DNA of 64,000 bases from a virus. Of the stretch, positions 15,001 to 20,869 are shown piece by piece (the stretch's first letter is position 1; every line of letters starts with the position of its first letter). A program made the position numbers and the translations under genes. The notes under the pieces were generated by a model that was given only the letters and a program-made list of their open reading frames with translations, searched no databases and was not told where the DNA came from. The stretch lies in IMG/VR virus record IMGVR_UViG_3300021961_000048, positions 25,960 through 89,959 of that record. The stretch is one strand, 5' to 3'.

Positions 15001-18000
15001 ATATCGGGTCTGTTATTAGCATTGTCATACTCTGTTTCACCAACAACATAGATGATGTCGTTTTCTGCACGCTCATCAAGGTACATTTGCTTGAAGCGAG
15101 CAGTCTTGACGTTACCATCGTTGGTTTCAAGAGTGCGATCCCAGATCAGATCACCAACATCGCTAAACTTGGCAATCCAGGCACCAGTTGTGCCATCAGG
15201 TTTGGTGACAGAACCACAAACGTAGACATAGCGGAGGGAACTTGTCAGAGAGTGATTGACGTTGAATACGCCAAGGGTTTCTTCACTCTGAGTGGTTTCT
15301 CTGTACTCGCCAGCATAGTAACGAGTTTTCTTGAAGATTTGGGGGTGAGAAACGCGAACTTGGGGAGGATTCTCAGGATCGTAGCTGTTACCAGAGTTGA
15401 CGATTTTGATTTGAGTATCAGTGATCTGACCAGTCTGGGTAACGTTGATATTGAATACAGCGTCCTTACCAGAGGTCGTGATCAGTTCATATGACGGAGG
15501 AATCGATTCGTTGTAACCAACACCCTCCTGATCAATGACAATATCCTCAATACCAGAAACAACCTTTGTATAGTATGTCTTGTTGGTATTATCGGGGATA
15601 ACTGCAGATCTGACGATTACTTCATCGCCAACATACAGTTCATGGTTGCCATCGGTGGTAATCTTACCGTATACAATGTCGTTCTCGATGACTTTTTGAT
15701 ATCCGAGGATAGTGAGACCTTCCACGGCAGAAACCGCAGCAGAAGCACCAAAACCACCAGATCCCTCGTTATTGAAGAAGATAACGTCATCTACCTGATA
15801 AGAAACACCAGGGTTCTCGATAACGAATCCGTCAATCTGAGCAGACTCGAACTTAGTGATAGTTTCGACTTCAATGTCAACTCTAGACTCGTCAGAAACG
15901 GTCGGGAAGTAATCGTAGATTTGCAGAGTCGATTCTTCGGACAGTTCAATGACTTCCAACTGTTCATTGGAGTCAATGATGCCATCACCATTGGTATCTT
16001 GGATTTCCAGAACCAGAGGGTATGCCTCAAGTTCTGTAGTCAGAATATCTGGTTCTCTGTTGGGTTGACGGTCAACATCGATATCAACTTCAGTGAACGG
16101 ATCGCGGAAACGGACAACATCGGAAGGAATATTATCCTGAGTCGCATTCTGACTCATATTCCACTGATCGGGTTGAGAATAGAACTCAGGACCCAGAATG
16201 TAGGGGAATACTGCTTGACCAGCGTCAGACTCGTCAATAGTTACAAAATATGCATAGGTACCATCGGGATACTCTGGTGTCTTACAGAAACGACCGTTGT
16301 AGGGGTCCAGATCGCCCAGTTGGAAGGCATATTCATAGTCATCAATGAATGTACCTGCAGGATACTGACTCAGTGGAGGACCATCACCACGAGTCGGATT
16401 CGGATTGGAATCTACCTCATAAACCAGTGCAGTCTTCTGACGATAGGAAGAACGCAGTCTTCTAAGACCACTATTTTGGTCTGTGGGATCAATATATCCA
16501 TAAGGACCGTAAATCGGGTTGCCATCATACGCCCAACCAAGAATCGGGGAGTGCTCATTGTTAGCAGTCTGTTCTTGGAATGTATTTGTTGCAGGATCCA
16601 GGAATACGTTGTCACCAACCACATAACGCAGTTCTTTGGGGTCAACGAGGTGAGCATACTCACCACCAAACTGGTTGTTGTATCCAGTGAAGACATAACC
16701 TCTAGCAAAGTCATATTTGTCTGCCAGATCGTAATGCAAGTTCTTTGTCCACTGGAAAACGTTGGGGGAGAACTGTGCAAACTCACCAACTGCATTCAGA
16801 CGAATAGTTGTATTGCCTTGAGTGTAGTTAATACCTTTGTTGAGGATTTGGATGCTAATAACCTTACCCTTATCTTCACCAATGGTGCCAATAACTGCCT
16901 TTGCAATAGCACCGAAACCATCACCATTGATGACGACGTTGGGTGCAGTTGTATATCCACTACCAGAGTTAATGATAGCGATAGAGACAATGCGACCATT
17001 GATAACGATTGGTTGTGCAAGAGCACCAGAACCAGAGTTCAACTTAATGGTCGGAAGGTCGGTATAACCAGAACCAGCATTGGTGAGGCTTACTGCAGAG
17101 ATAGGACCACGAACACTAGCGGTTGCAGTAGCACCCTGACCGCCACCACCAGTGATGGAGATGATCGGTTGAGAGGTATACCCAGTTCCAGGTTGTTCAA
17201 CCAGAACACGACTTACTCTTCCACCAGTGATAACTGCTTGTGCTGTAGCACCGATGCCACCACCACCCACAACAGATACCAGGGGTTGAGTTTGGTAACC
17301 AGAACCACCGTTGGTAACTTCAATGCTAAACAGAGAACCATTAACGGTTACTTCTGCAGTTGCACCAGATCCACCACCACCTGTGATCTCCAGTTGAGGT
17401 TTATTGCCTGCATCGTACCCTTTACCACCATTAGTGATGTTAATGCCCGTCAGAGGACCATATCGAAGGAACTCAGAGGACTTATAGGACCATACCGAAA
17501 CACCATTGACCCATGCACCAACGGCACTATTCGACTTGATAGTTTCACGCTTAGAAACCGTAGTTACCTTTCTGGGGAAACGCAGCAGTTTACGCTGGTT
17601 GCCAGGGATAAGTGCTGTTCCAATGAAAGGACCAATCTTGTAGTTTGGAAGACCCGTTGCAGCAGCATAAACATACTGTGCATTAAAGAACGAGTTTTGG
17701 ATGTTGCTGGTAAACGGTGTAATCGCAGTATTGATCGCAGTAACGTCAGACTTACCACGGTTTAGGTCAACCGACAACAGAATATTGCCCTGAGGAACAA
17801 TATTTGTAGGAGCAAGCATCTGATAAGAGAACGTATACTCGTCAAGACGTGCTGTGACTTGGAAGGTGCCGTTATAGACAGTTGGGTTTGCACCATACAC
17901 TGTCACGTTATCTTCCACCAGAAGACCGTGAGGATTAGATGTAACAATGGTTGCGGTCTGATTATTCTGACCACCAGGAGTTACAGTATCAACAGCGATA

Positions 18001-20864
18001 AGTTTTTTGACGTTATACAACCAAGAAGACAGTTTTTCGTCCTGATCGGTAGCACCAAGAGATGCAACAGTCAGTTTGTCGCCTTCAAGATAGTAGGAAC
18101 CAGTATCATCAAGAGTTGTGCTTCCTGCCTCAGCAATACCCAGAATACGCAGTTTGCACTGCTGAGCAGTGCCATAGTTGACGTAAACGTAGATATCAGA
18201 ATATACAACGGTGCCAGGATCCCAATCCTCTACAACACCGTTCTTGGAACGAGTACATTCGATGAACTGGTTCAGAGAACGCTCTTTGTATTGAACAATC
18301 TCTTCGTCGTTGATACGAATGGTACCGTTTCTTGCTGGCCAACCAATCGTAGAGTCAACTGTAATGATCTGATCGGTTGTGCTCAGGAACTCAACAAGTT
18401 TCGTCTTGTATGGGATGATAAACGTGCCCTGCAGGGTTTCTTCAGAGATAGACAGTTCATAAATGGTGTCAGTACCCTTAATGATCGAAATAACGTTCTC
18501 GATCAGTGCAGAGGCGGAAGTTACGTTGATATCAACCTCATCAGGAATCTGTACCAGCTCACCGTTGATCAGATCGTTGGGATTACCTTCAATAAGGGTT
18601 GCACGGAGGATTGTGTCAACAACCCAAGTAGCAGCAGAGGGAGAAATGACTTCATCGCGAGGATAATAGACATCGATCTCTTCACCAAAGAGAACTTTGA
18701 ACAAGAACTGGGTTGCAGTCTTGGTACCCTTAGATACATAGAAATCTCGAATACGCTTGATAACCTGAACAGGGTTTACCTTTGTGTAATCGAGTTGAAT
18801 GGTTGGCAGGTATTGACGACGGATCTTATCGAAGATCTGACGCAGGAATAATGTATCAAGAGACGTAACAGTCGCACCAGCAACGTGATTGCTGAGTCTG
18901 AGTTGTCCTTCTGTTGCAAAGATTTGGTTTCCTACGTTATCATAGGTGATTGTTCCGCTGGTGCCACGCACACAGCCCACCAGAGCAGACGGTTTGTAAC
19001 CGTTGCCAGATGTGTTGATTTCAAATCCAGTAACCTCATCGAAACCAATATCTACCGATGCTCTAGCAGCAGAAGGTTCAGCAATGTAGATTTTTGGAGG
19101 GAAGTTGGTATCGTATCCTTCACCAAAGTTGGTGATACTAATGTCAGTGATCTCACCGTTAAAGATAGTTGCAACTGCAGTTGCACCTCTACCACCGATC
19201 GGCAGACCAGCGGCATCTTTGCGGTCGTCAACAATGTATACAGACGGGGGGTCAACATAACCCTTACCGCCAGTCAAGAGTTGAATATCGGTAACCGAAC
19301 CAGAAGCAACAGTAACACCCAACACCTGAGCACCAACAGGTTGGATGATGCGTGCTCTAGGAACGGTTGTATACCCTCTACCACGGTTTGTGATCACCAC
19401 TTGGACCAAAGTACCCTCAGGGTTCAATACAGAGACCGCTTGGGCGTCAATACCGTCCACAGGAGCTTGATCGATATAAACCAAAGGAGGGTTGGAATAT
19501 CCAAAACCACCAGCAGTTACCTGAATGGTATCAGTAATCAAACGACCTTCGCTATCGATCTCGGGATCGGTAATAACTGCACCAGTGGGGTTTTTGAAAG
19601 TAACCGCAGGGATAAAATCGTAACCAGAACCAGAGTTTGTGATTTTAAGGGAACTTACTTGACCAGTTGCATCGTCAATAACCAGTTCTGCTGTTGCTTG
19701 AGTACCAAACGGATCTGTAGGAGGTGCAATCTCGATCAGCGGGGGGTTGTAAGATGTATAACCCTGTCCACCACCGATGAGGTTGATATTTTTAGCACCA
19801 CCGATCAAACTACGAGCAGTTGCACCAACACCACCAAGGTCAGAAGGAGTAATCGTGACTTTTGGAGCAAACTCAAGACGATAACCACTACCACCGTTCT
19901 TGACCAGCAGATCGATCAAGTTTCCTTCTTCATTAACAGCGGAAACAATCTGTGCACCAGAACCAACGTTGGGAGAGATATACTCAATCGAACGAATAGT
20001 CAGTCTTTCACTAGAAGACAGTTGCAGACCACGGAACTCAATATATGTGCCATCATTGGAAGTCTGATAGATCACATAGTCAATGTATGGTCTTTGGAAG
20101 ATACCATTCCTATTGACGATCAGACCAACTTCTGATACGGGAGTGTAGAACTGAGTACCAGAACGAAGAGGGTGAGTTTTAGAACCATCTTTAATCGGAT
20201 TTTCATCCAGAGTGTCGATAATGATGTCCGCAAAACCAACCATGTAGATGATGGAGGTTGTGTTGGGATCATCTGTACCAAGTCTTGCTCTAGGGGGAGT
20301 TGCAAGGCGAATCTTGTCGCCTTCAACGTAATAATCCTCACCAGGGATTTGTGCTACGCCATATACACGCACAACAAGGTGATCTGCCGAGACAGGTTGA
20401 ATCGGTTCACCCAGGAATCTCAGATTGAAGGTATTTTGAACGCCATCGAAGTATTGGAAAGGAGATTCCAGAAGTTGTTCTTTCTTCTTGAACTCTTCAG
20501 TCGAAATACCAGGGGTCAGAATCGCATCAGGACCTCTAGTCAGTGATTCGTAGTAGATAACTTCATTATCAATCAGAACACTACCGTTCTGCTCGATAAA
20601 TCCATCGATGGACTCGACTTCGATCAGGTCTTCGACAAACCCGATATCTTTTAGTAGAGTAGTGCCAGCAGAGAGGGTTCTCTGTGAATATGAATCAACG
20701 TCGAGGTACAGGTTGACGTTATTCAGGATATCGAATGGCCTACCTGTCTTTTCCTGTGATTTGTAATATTCAAACAGGAAGTTTACGAACTGCTGATCCT
20801 CTTCCCTGATAAAATCAGGTACCTGATAAGCAACTCTGTCAGATACGTTGATGTTCTTTTGCAT
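1..20864 (-). CDS. giant gp7-like baseplate wedge protein (3' end beyond window)
   Basis: One uninterrupted frame of at least 6,954 codons. I checked the frame at several points, and it is still open at base 1. Start ATG lies 5 nt after the gp6 stop. Two segments match T4 gp7 as I remember it: residues 692-737 (RIRDFYVSKGT..FLFKVLFGEE) and 4362-4409 (SYVIKSTIPINRW...HPTGF). Between and around them: GGSGYT-type repeats (about 329-612, 1140-1335, 3952-4149); a YHYH domain (1374-1562; GWAYDGNPIYGPYG); an EF-hand/dockerin-like loop DTNGDGIIDSNE (1623-1634); a beta-propeller-like region (1836-2239); 17-residue repeats (2259-2397); nine roughly 70-residue repeats (2400-3042); LamG/ConA-like domains (3049-3262 and 5279-5446); two ChtBD3-like segments (3482-3602); and eight alpha-helical GGN modules (4836-6519). 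Inferred role: the wedge initiator that binds gp6 and gp25, expanded into a fibre-like surface protein. The gp7 assignment is inference from motifs and gene order. Confidence 0.85.
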   Translation of the reverse strand, partial: MQKNINVSDRVAYQVPDFIREEDQQFVNFLFEYYKSQEKTGRPFDILNNVNLYLDVDSYSQRTLSAGTTLLKDIGFVEDLIEVESIDGFIEQNGSVLIDNEVIYYESLTRGPDAILTPGISTEEFKKKEQLLESPFQYFDGVQNTFNLRFLGEPIQPVSADHLVVRVYGVAQIPGEDYYVEGDKIRLATPPRARLGTDDPNTTSIIYMVGFADIIIDTLDENPIKDGSKTHPLRSGTQFYTPVSEVGLIVNRNGIFQRPYIDYVIYQTSNDGTYIEFRGLQLSSSERLTIRSIEYISPNVGSGAQIVSAVNEEGNLIDLLVKNGGSGYRLEFAPKVTITPSDLGGVGATARSLIGGAKNINLIGGGQGYTSYNPPLIEIAPPTDPFGTQATAELVIDDATGQVSSLKITNSGSGYDFIPAVTFKNPTGAVITDPEIDSEGRLITDTIQVTAGGFGYSNPPLVYIDQAPVDGIDAQAVSVLNPEGTLVQVVITNRGRGYTTVPRARIIQPVGAQVLGVTVASGSVTDIQLLTGGKGYVDPPSVYIVDDRKDAAGLPIGGRGATAVATIFNGEITDISITNFGEGYDTNFPPKIYIAEPSAARASVDIGFDEVTGFEINTSGNGYKPSALVGCVRGTSGTITYDNVGNQIFATEGQLRLSNHVAGATVTSLDTLFLRQIFDKIRRQYLPTIQLDYTKVNPVQVIKRIRDFYVSKGTKTATQFLFKVLFGEEIDVYYPRDEVISPSAATWVVDTILRATLIEGNPNDLINGELVQIPDEVDINVTSASALIENVISIIKGTDTIYELSISEETLQGTFIIPYKTKLVEFLSTTDQIITVDSTIGWPARNGTIRINDEEIVQYKERSLNQFIECTRSKNGVVEDWDPGTVVYSDIYVYVNYGTAQQCKLRILGIAEAGSTTLDDTGSYYLEGDKLTVASLGATDQDEKLSSWLYNVKKLIAVDTVTPGGQNNQTATIVTSNPHGLLVEDNVTVYGANPTVYNGTFQVTARLDEYTFSYQMLAPTNIVPQGNILLSVDLNRGKSDVTAINTAITPFTSNIQNSFFNAQYVYAAATGLPNYKIGPFIGTALIPGNQRKLLRFPRKVTTVSKRETIKSNSAVGAWVNGVSVWSYKSSEFLRYGPLTGINITNGGKGYDAGNKPQLEITGGGGSGATAEVTVNGSLFSIEVTNGGSGYQTQPLVSVVGGGGIGATAQAVITGGRVSRVLVEQPGTGYTSQPIISITGGGGQGATATASVRGPISAVSLTNAGSGYTDLPTIKLNSGSGALAQPIVINGRIVSIAIINSGSGYTTAPNVVINGDGFGAIAKAVIGTIGEDKGKVISIQILNKGINYTQGNTTIRLNAVGEFAQFSPNVFQWTKNLHYDLADKYDFARGYVFTGYNNQFGGEYAHLVDPKELRYVVGDNVFLDPATNTFQEQTANNEHSPILGWAYDGNPIYGPYGYIDPTDQNSGLRRLRSSYRQKTALVYEVDSNPNPTRGDGPPLSQYPAGTFIDDYEYAFQLGDLDPYNGRFCKTPEYPDGTYAYFVTIDESDAGQAVFPYILGPEFYSQPDQWNMSQNATQDNIPSDVVRFRDPFTEVDIDVDRQPNREPDILTTELEAYPLVLEIQDTNGDGIIDSNEQLEVIELSEESTLQIYDYFPTVSDESRVDIEVETITKFESAQIDGFVIENPGVSYQVDDVIFFNNEGSGGFGASAAVSAVEGLTILGYQKVIENDIVYGKITTDGNHELYVGDEVIVRSAVIPDNTNKTYYTKVVSGIEDIVIDQEGVGYNESIPPSYELITTSGKDAVFNINVTQTGQITDTQIKIVNSGNSYDPENPPQVRVSHPQIFKKTRYYAGEYRETTQSEETLGVFNVNHSLTSSLRYVYVCGSVTKPDGTTGAWIAKFSDVGDLIWDRTLETNDGNVKTARFKQMYLDERAENDIIYVVGETEYDNANNRPDILLVKYESAFDNANQPEGQVRYQKEISGVSGTTRRDYAMGVTLGEEERVYLCGYTDTNSPDPDDMWVIQMNEDGEMREKRKFSSSGDDERMHQIMHLGDARYLFVGMNMSDYYIIIGEFFFDGNNIELSYAKNINISGGRPQNPRFTMDSYNDVYLTFDIFNNALQKNSAVGIARLGVDQINANEPVWSWYKTLAPSTQFVSIKNADIKIDIFGNVTLVTDTKYAENVRKVAAHYIKFDGTILKQSTIEDVDTVGVQATTHSVDDSGDLIIFGQKQKSDQVAAYRFDGSEGTGGFISAINNVTGITATRGAGVGSLGSISSAQQIRATNIGTLTTSTAVNVLRAGKISTVGGFSSADVVRAGTVIALDNFSGAEARRGGAVNAVNNLSAADARRGGVIASVNSISGADQARGGRVTLMANISAANALRGGNILGVGNVSAANPSRVAGTYTNVSYTTSGSGTGANFDITVNGSGAGIITVTGGGISFAINETITVQDSQLGGGGAPALTFQVNAIGGFNYINVPATSTDLNSTGSGATFDVGISSTGDVSLTVNQGGIGYYNGETLTISDSNIGASGAPDPTFDVAGVGGFTYTNVASTNNGVGVNATFNVTIDGVGAATVVQVNQGGLAYAAGNTVTISDTLLGNNGAANLTFNVATITAPSTYTNVPVTSTTGIGTGAVFNVTIDASGAASVVSGNPAGLSYAVGDTITIADSSLGNSGAADLTFDVATIKAPPLYSNVATTTNGLGSGLTLQVTINADGSVAFLNVTSPGNGYVVGDTITIADADVGNTGASNITAEVSSVGGGAIYNVSNYTSTGSGTGAQFAITVDSSGAIILVNITNTGNGFVAGETVTISDSELGNRGAANFTFNVTATNGITYSGISTWTSTNNGFGGGTGATFNITLDNLGNFTSLTPVNRGQNFVLNDVVTIPDSQLGNTGAPNLQMTVASIQGHTYNNVSATTNGTGQYATFNVTVDGTGLATPVVNNPGQEYQVADTFTITDAQLGNFGGNNLTFAVAALQDITYSNISAAGGNGVNATLDVNVAANGIVTVGMNKTGRGYLIGNTLTVTDSQLGGYGYSDITFDVQTTINVFDETKLNRGTPQYYNATDASIDAVAYKWGTGSTKLEAANHYGITSLDLNTSEWTLQGWFRIDTATQSLNNSQPTFFETHPNDGSNPSNTLRLFVDGDSGSASYGKLKLLWQGSNVVAESVSATVWATFAADAWVHIALSKTQPTLGAYDFACYVNGQQLALWSGSTTNIGIDEVYVGGIKVPTTYTTLLGNIDDFVIDDDSQYSGASFTLPTAAVPIRTTNSGVSIYKIDRQHDRRGTFALTDLPNSTSVAFVADGNWTYNNQTQPLMSTWAIGPGGLQILDYAEVTSQLQTGIYTFDYDQVLYGSKTSTVPSPGGKRLVLIPVVTPKYYIKDARYQKIDSVQQLTFNQEVRFTKGEILQQYNDQGTTQRYGTIVEIPAGTIENPGLGTTYRIGNIFPAAATFNLTDKIRSTSATDTGLNVIAGITFTVARDIPEWEQAASYIAGDQVYSAGNIYTASTNGTAGTNEPVHTTGNASDGGVSWDFTTTGNTPIEVDLANTAYPTPKDPLWEKLKIYDIGAVVYYGRNKYTCVGAGRTSQNPPTHSTGTATDGTVQWEHTLTYDPLSDYATFKEFDAGENWYSITVDEIYSDSNFIANDNLSIGGSVTVNPKEDAPTILQINGVGSVKQISLVAVLDKTILVKTQTRTDLVYCVANSAHKYSANDILFTEGFSTSEFNGSFFVKEVFSSRDFTFQVRGVPANEPGFLQNSIARVNIYTKHPTLLLIRNHNYVFDMSDSSNLGYYLSFSQDNEFKLEYSFNNIERQGTPGIYDGTNAPFVKLKVDGQVTNISYYFDPSRTGANSPVGGTSFIDVKKTPFDGTYKVSSIVSTNEFQFPLDFEPENTNAEIGSDDQNRPYSDYSTTSKRAIGPIADIKLISAGGFYQKLPIISDIASFRQIERVEILSGGSEYAIGTYDQVPINGDGEGGLCRITVEVDEEIGSGTIVSVVVTDPGKGYTVATVDVDGIQGILGPTLTGSGADLGVIIPDEGSGASVFLTGKNIGKIKKLKNNEFGYGYSHDYTLKPEITFPINLQLFNTSILSQITITDPGAGYTSAPAVIIEGGGGVGAEAVAIVKNNRLSEIQIKNPGAGYSSEPSVTLKSEFNYVVNLDLNYLQFNFPHGITNGAAVQFRADDVGNTVGELPKPSSAGLTSLVVGQIYYAIAGETNSLEGDQLRFALTPADAESGNFITFLTQGAGRQVLLTEVFGGRAKAVVETSRFLEGEKVYQGDSEEDATVTAFVSENNGWQIGPKILKLVNATGNFVVGERVNGSVSRASGVIDNVSLAKGVLNIDSLTQTPGKFIDDVGKPSEIVQKIQDSYFYQNFSYVIKSTIPINRWREQILENNHPTGFNMFGQLQLTGGKDISGRKVGTEFIKQVNINEYTNVNQVTSFGAAQPIYSDFNNTEVLFRKKRLTNSEEILTSIVKKLDDISGEFDGIQTGFNLTVEGEQVIVKNNQLLITLNGIIQAPVDAYDVVGGQIVFKEAPKAPSKVVYRDVGLEFLTITRLNLSDVSGIYPEIGYQVSGAASDALGTVVASGTNTIDIVAIVGGPFQNNERIDVSALGFSALIASQTVLTQSTLYEFDETLVCTNRSRGNPTAQVNAINLDENGDPNSAIVVSKTTGTAKYETGVFDFRLQDIVYSTRSSLAARITFLAPYRDPVTNDVVGEQILTAGSSFYGLLFERIVSTSYPNILLDDISKSTITPTELFDDEERINAYFLDFEEVRSSEVTYTNLTNGVFGNGDEIRNIKVFYNNPIYGAAYGTAAPRYYDARNRIAASKDEIIDFATAEISVEHEDFYYPGQPQTDPRSRFRDGYRLVIKNKSWIVAKTYQDMILQYPSLVVPNSDKCKRDLGHFIDAVAYDMYAGGNKYARKFIQMYYTSQGLGYINQQLAETTWAYGRAADYMADAITNQLFGTETIDAVVYTKYQDLTVTEGGATYGAPGTISNTDTAACADVRAAVDTLATAITETLLGNQDFEDIDPEEPSYNATEDKCRRDVGYFVDGLASDVGQGGNLGVVTWARFYFQNGTFISNGVAGEEAETITALNKARDLAKRAINNLLYEKDLTILNDPASYGGTAPGHDYDVNYANGNNQSDTNCADVQSTIDTLTTIATTAINNQTLANINALSSIDDGSFRDGETVRVIKIAYKNKSTGLFNRLDNVRGVTSGTTMSLEGVNSGLKWLFATSAGVGGTFAADEYITNSTLTNPGAAQVTQSVLNVKTDLANSTKSLKFVANSWLKQAESYDFDFGTGDFTLEGWFYPTGIVGQQTLFDLRRTAGTGLMVEINNDTLRVYSGSGNLVIISNAVFTANTWHHVAVVRTSGVMLAYVDGVQAGGSATNNDDFGWGPCYVGSNLTGSNGFIGNADQIAVYKGYAKYTAGFTAPTSNNWDDERIVLGLNAEQPFIVSTSEVYAQFSGQTVSSATAKRIDYEDKRVIVEDIDLGRDSHRNAADLILKNDKWIAEVAVGRMKAKYSDFVMPGDDPATNTYQGTYYCLRDTEEFILDAIIKDLKYGGDYYTTVAAKGYLEKDGSLEFIGKELLQSLYAWEQAGELCKYVVTTTDTDLTDTYSEKLRIPLTGTAATQQVLDNIDALTQNILNILAPTGDRFRDAGDALWLNRDYIAEEVVGYIENKWEVTINGTYYDKLQIPGGNNGQICIRDIKQYIIPAIIADLLTGGNAAVNEVIDFYLNGEQDILHVSEELLPMLDAISYTKYLSTKAINQLLVQFGQAPNPAQGTTNVDDYYIAQYTQKVPYIDHGVTVDPQGYNANRADNNQLIDAADMIERNKKQIATEAVMRMNDLAKFQDLQIPGGQQNCIDDVVGFIEALVHDIRLGGNSKVYDAAELYIEPENNSLRHIESEAEASIYAYKMARDICILAMRNGFGRDNIYGYGAGEENDPSVESYDQNGVASRYVDAANILDRNIRFIAEEAVYRTTVQYPALVIPGGNINCVHDIADTLNAIVFNMKYGGNNMVYDAAEFYVGTAGLQHVASQSTESVYAFNQARDIAIQVMRAVPVINTGNEVHGFEQKYYDELDYEPYKFRTRDYVTLDENALTGGTTANRSRAADAYNLIYNNARWIAEGVVNTFVATNGWTIPNGTVSCIDDTERILKGVAYHVAYGGNSYVWDYANEYVQNGHIGSPQNGWTQAIFNYINSSILPDVIRNIQPVAANSWNAAGRTTLTQYRDLTITADVTQPACPTEVSAATTLLSIVTDAVVNGNMNHASRTVPPGGGACSNVESSINDLFGIVTDTITNYTTLGGVTRTLPTIWPMKYTADSAERDLTITYDQSASSWGNTCQNVAVVINDLFDIVLQTITDASASSPSNYLQSITRTVPTDGFTNTLYQQYTCYNVIDAAWTLFDLMLDSLGSGSYSNRLTAEFIRKNDHAITGRAVAATLAQYPSGNIPDLAYAQDVLEACIYDIATGGNAGAFKLANEWFDGEGNFIAYPTIQRIRLLYCMNKVREYAKDVMFNFDNPAWTPYDVWSPEQVQGYTPRLEWDQESTEFNMDSSLNCLEFAIERGTFPSDNVVTFVASTDVQNLNNSYNEGEDYNTDPALVLLTPTIEVGWEREENRVRINRTNFFRRGDVLKYVLASATSLDGANDQDFYYVLNAEAQWFEISRMPKHDARFRDFTLDTTNTGNQQFFTARRAGVTRVTNDFGIRDIQTPISAGFNIADVLVGTTTGTSAEVSSTFINNAKVVKTFKYYGLETMSTTTFIDGEQVVVQGSTGNNGYVMQHVTPDEFDNGWIKIETLQGTISQGDILEGIDSGATATVTAVAEDRLLLNTKTGIFTQGDWLFKKDTATEAYIDVYNDKRGVLIGTGGGRITMDVETINSAWTPGDVIYGSVTDKYLDLVGIEDNGQAISVNTYVHGQKVYKLSLTSVSRDTGYTGNFNSGDTVYLLQGTT
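1310..6400 (-). repeat. eight helical GGN modules inside the giant gene
   Basis: Tandem, diverged modules of roughly 110-150 residues. The shared pattern is an N-terminal helix with [ND]xxxIAEEAV, then IPGG, C-x3-D, a helix ending D[IL]xxGGN, VxDxAxxY, and a final helix (SxYAYxxARDI). The GGN positions are near 6130, 5690, 4185 (GGD), 3700, 3220, 2820, 2360 and 1445. A LamG-like domain (about 4530-5030) interrupts the series after module 2. I do not recognise the module as a named domain. Confidence 0.75.
11740..13665 (-). repeat. nine ~70-residue tandem repeats inside the giant gene
   Basis: Each unit begins with Y[TS]NV and continues through GxGxGAxFxVTIxxxG, then [FVA]xxGDTITIxDSxLGNxGAxxLTF[DN]V. 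Pattern and length suggest a beta-rich fibre domain. A diverged copy of the same unit occurs near the C-terminus of the 745-aa structural protein at 53632-55869 (NDSVLGAGGAANVTFTV), preceded there as here by SRVxGTY. The two proteins have therefore exchanged or duplicated modules. Confidence 0.75.
13675..14090 (-). repeat. 17-residue (51-bp) repeats inside the giant gene
   Basis: At least five consecutive units of the form [FLI]S[GA]A[ED]xxRGGxVxxVxN, for example FSGAEARRGGAVNAVNN followed by LSAADARRGGVIASVNS. The period is 17 residues. The regular small-residue and Gly-Gly pattern suggests a short solenoid or a triple-stranded beta-roll linker between the propeller-like region and the 70-residue repeats. 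Confidence 0.7.
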
Positions 20865-20869
20865 TTATC

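Noticed and set aside
1-20864. Many plus-strand open frames of 200-700 codons opposite the giant gene
   Set aside because: They are antisense shadows of one continuous minus-strand coding frame. Their translations are rich in Cys, Val, Ile and Ser with no domain, and the minus frame reads as coherent protein throughout.
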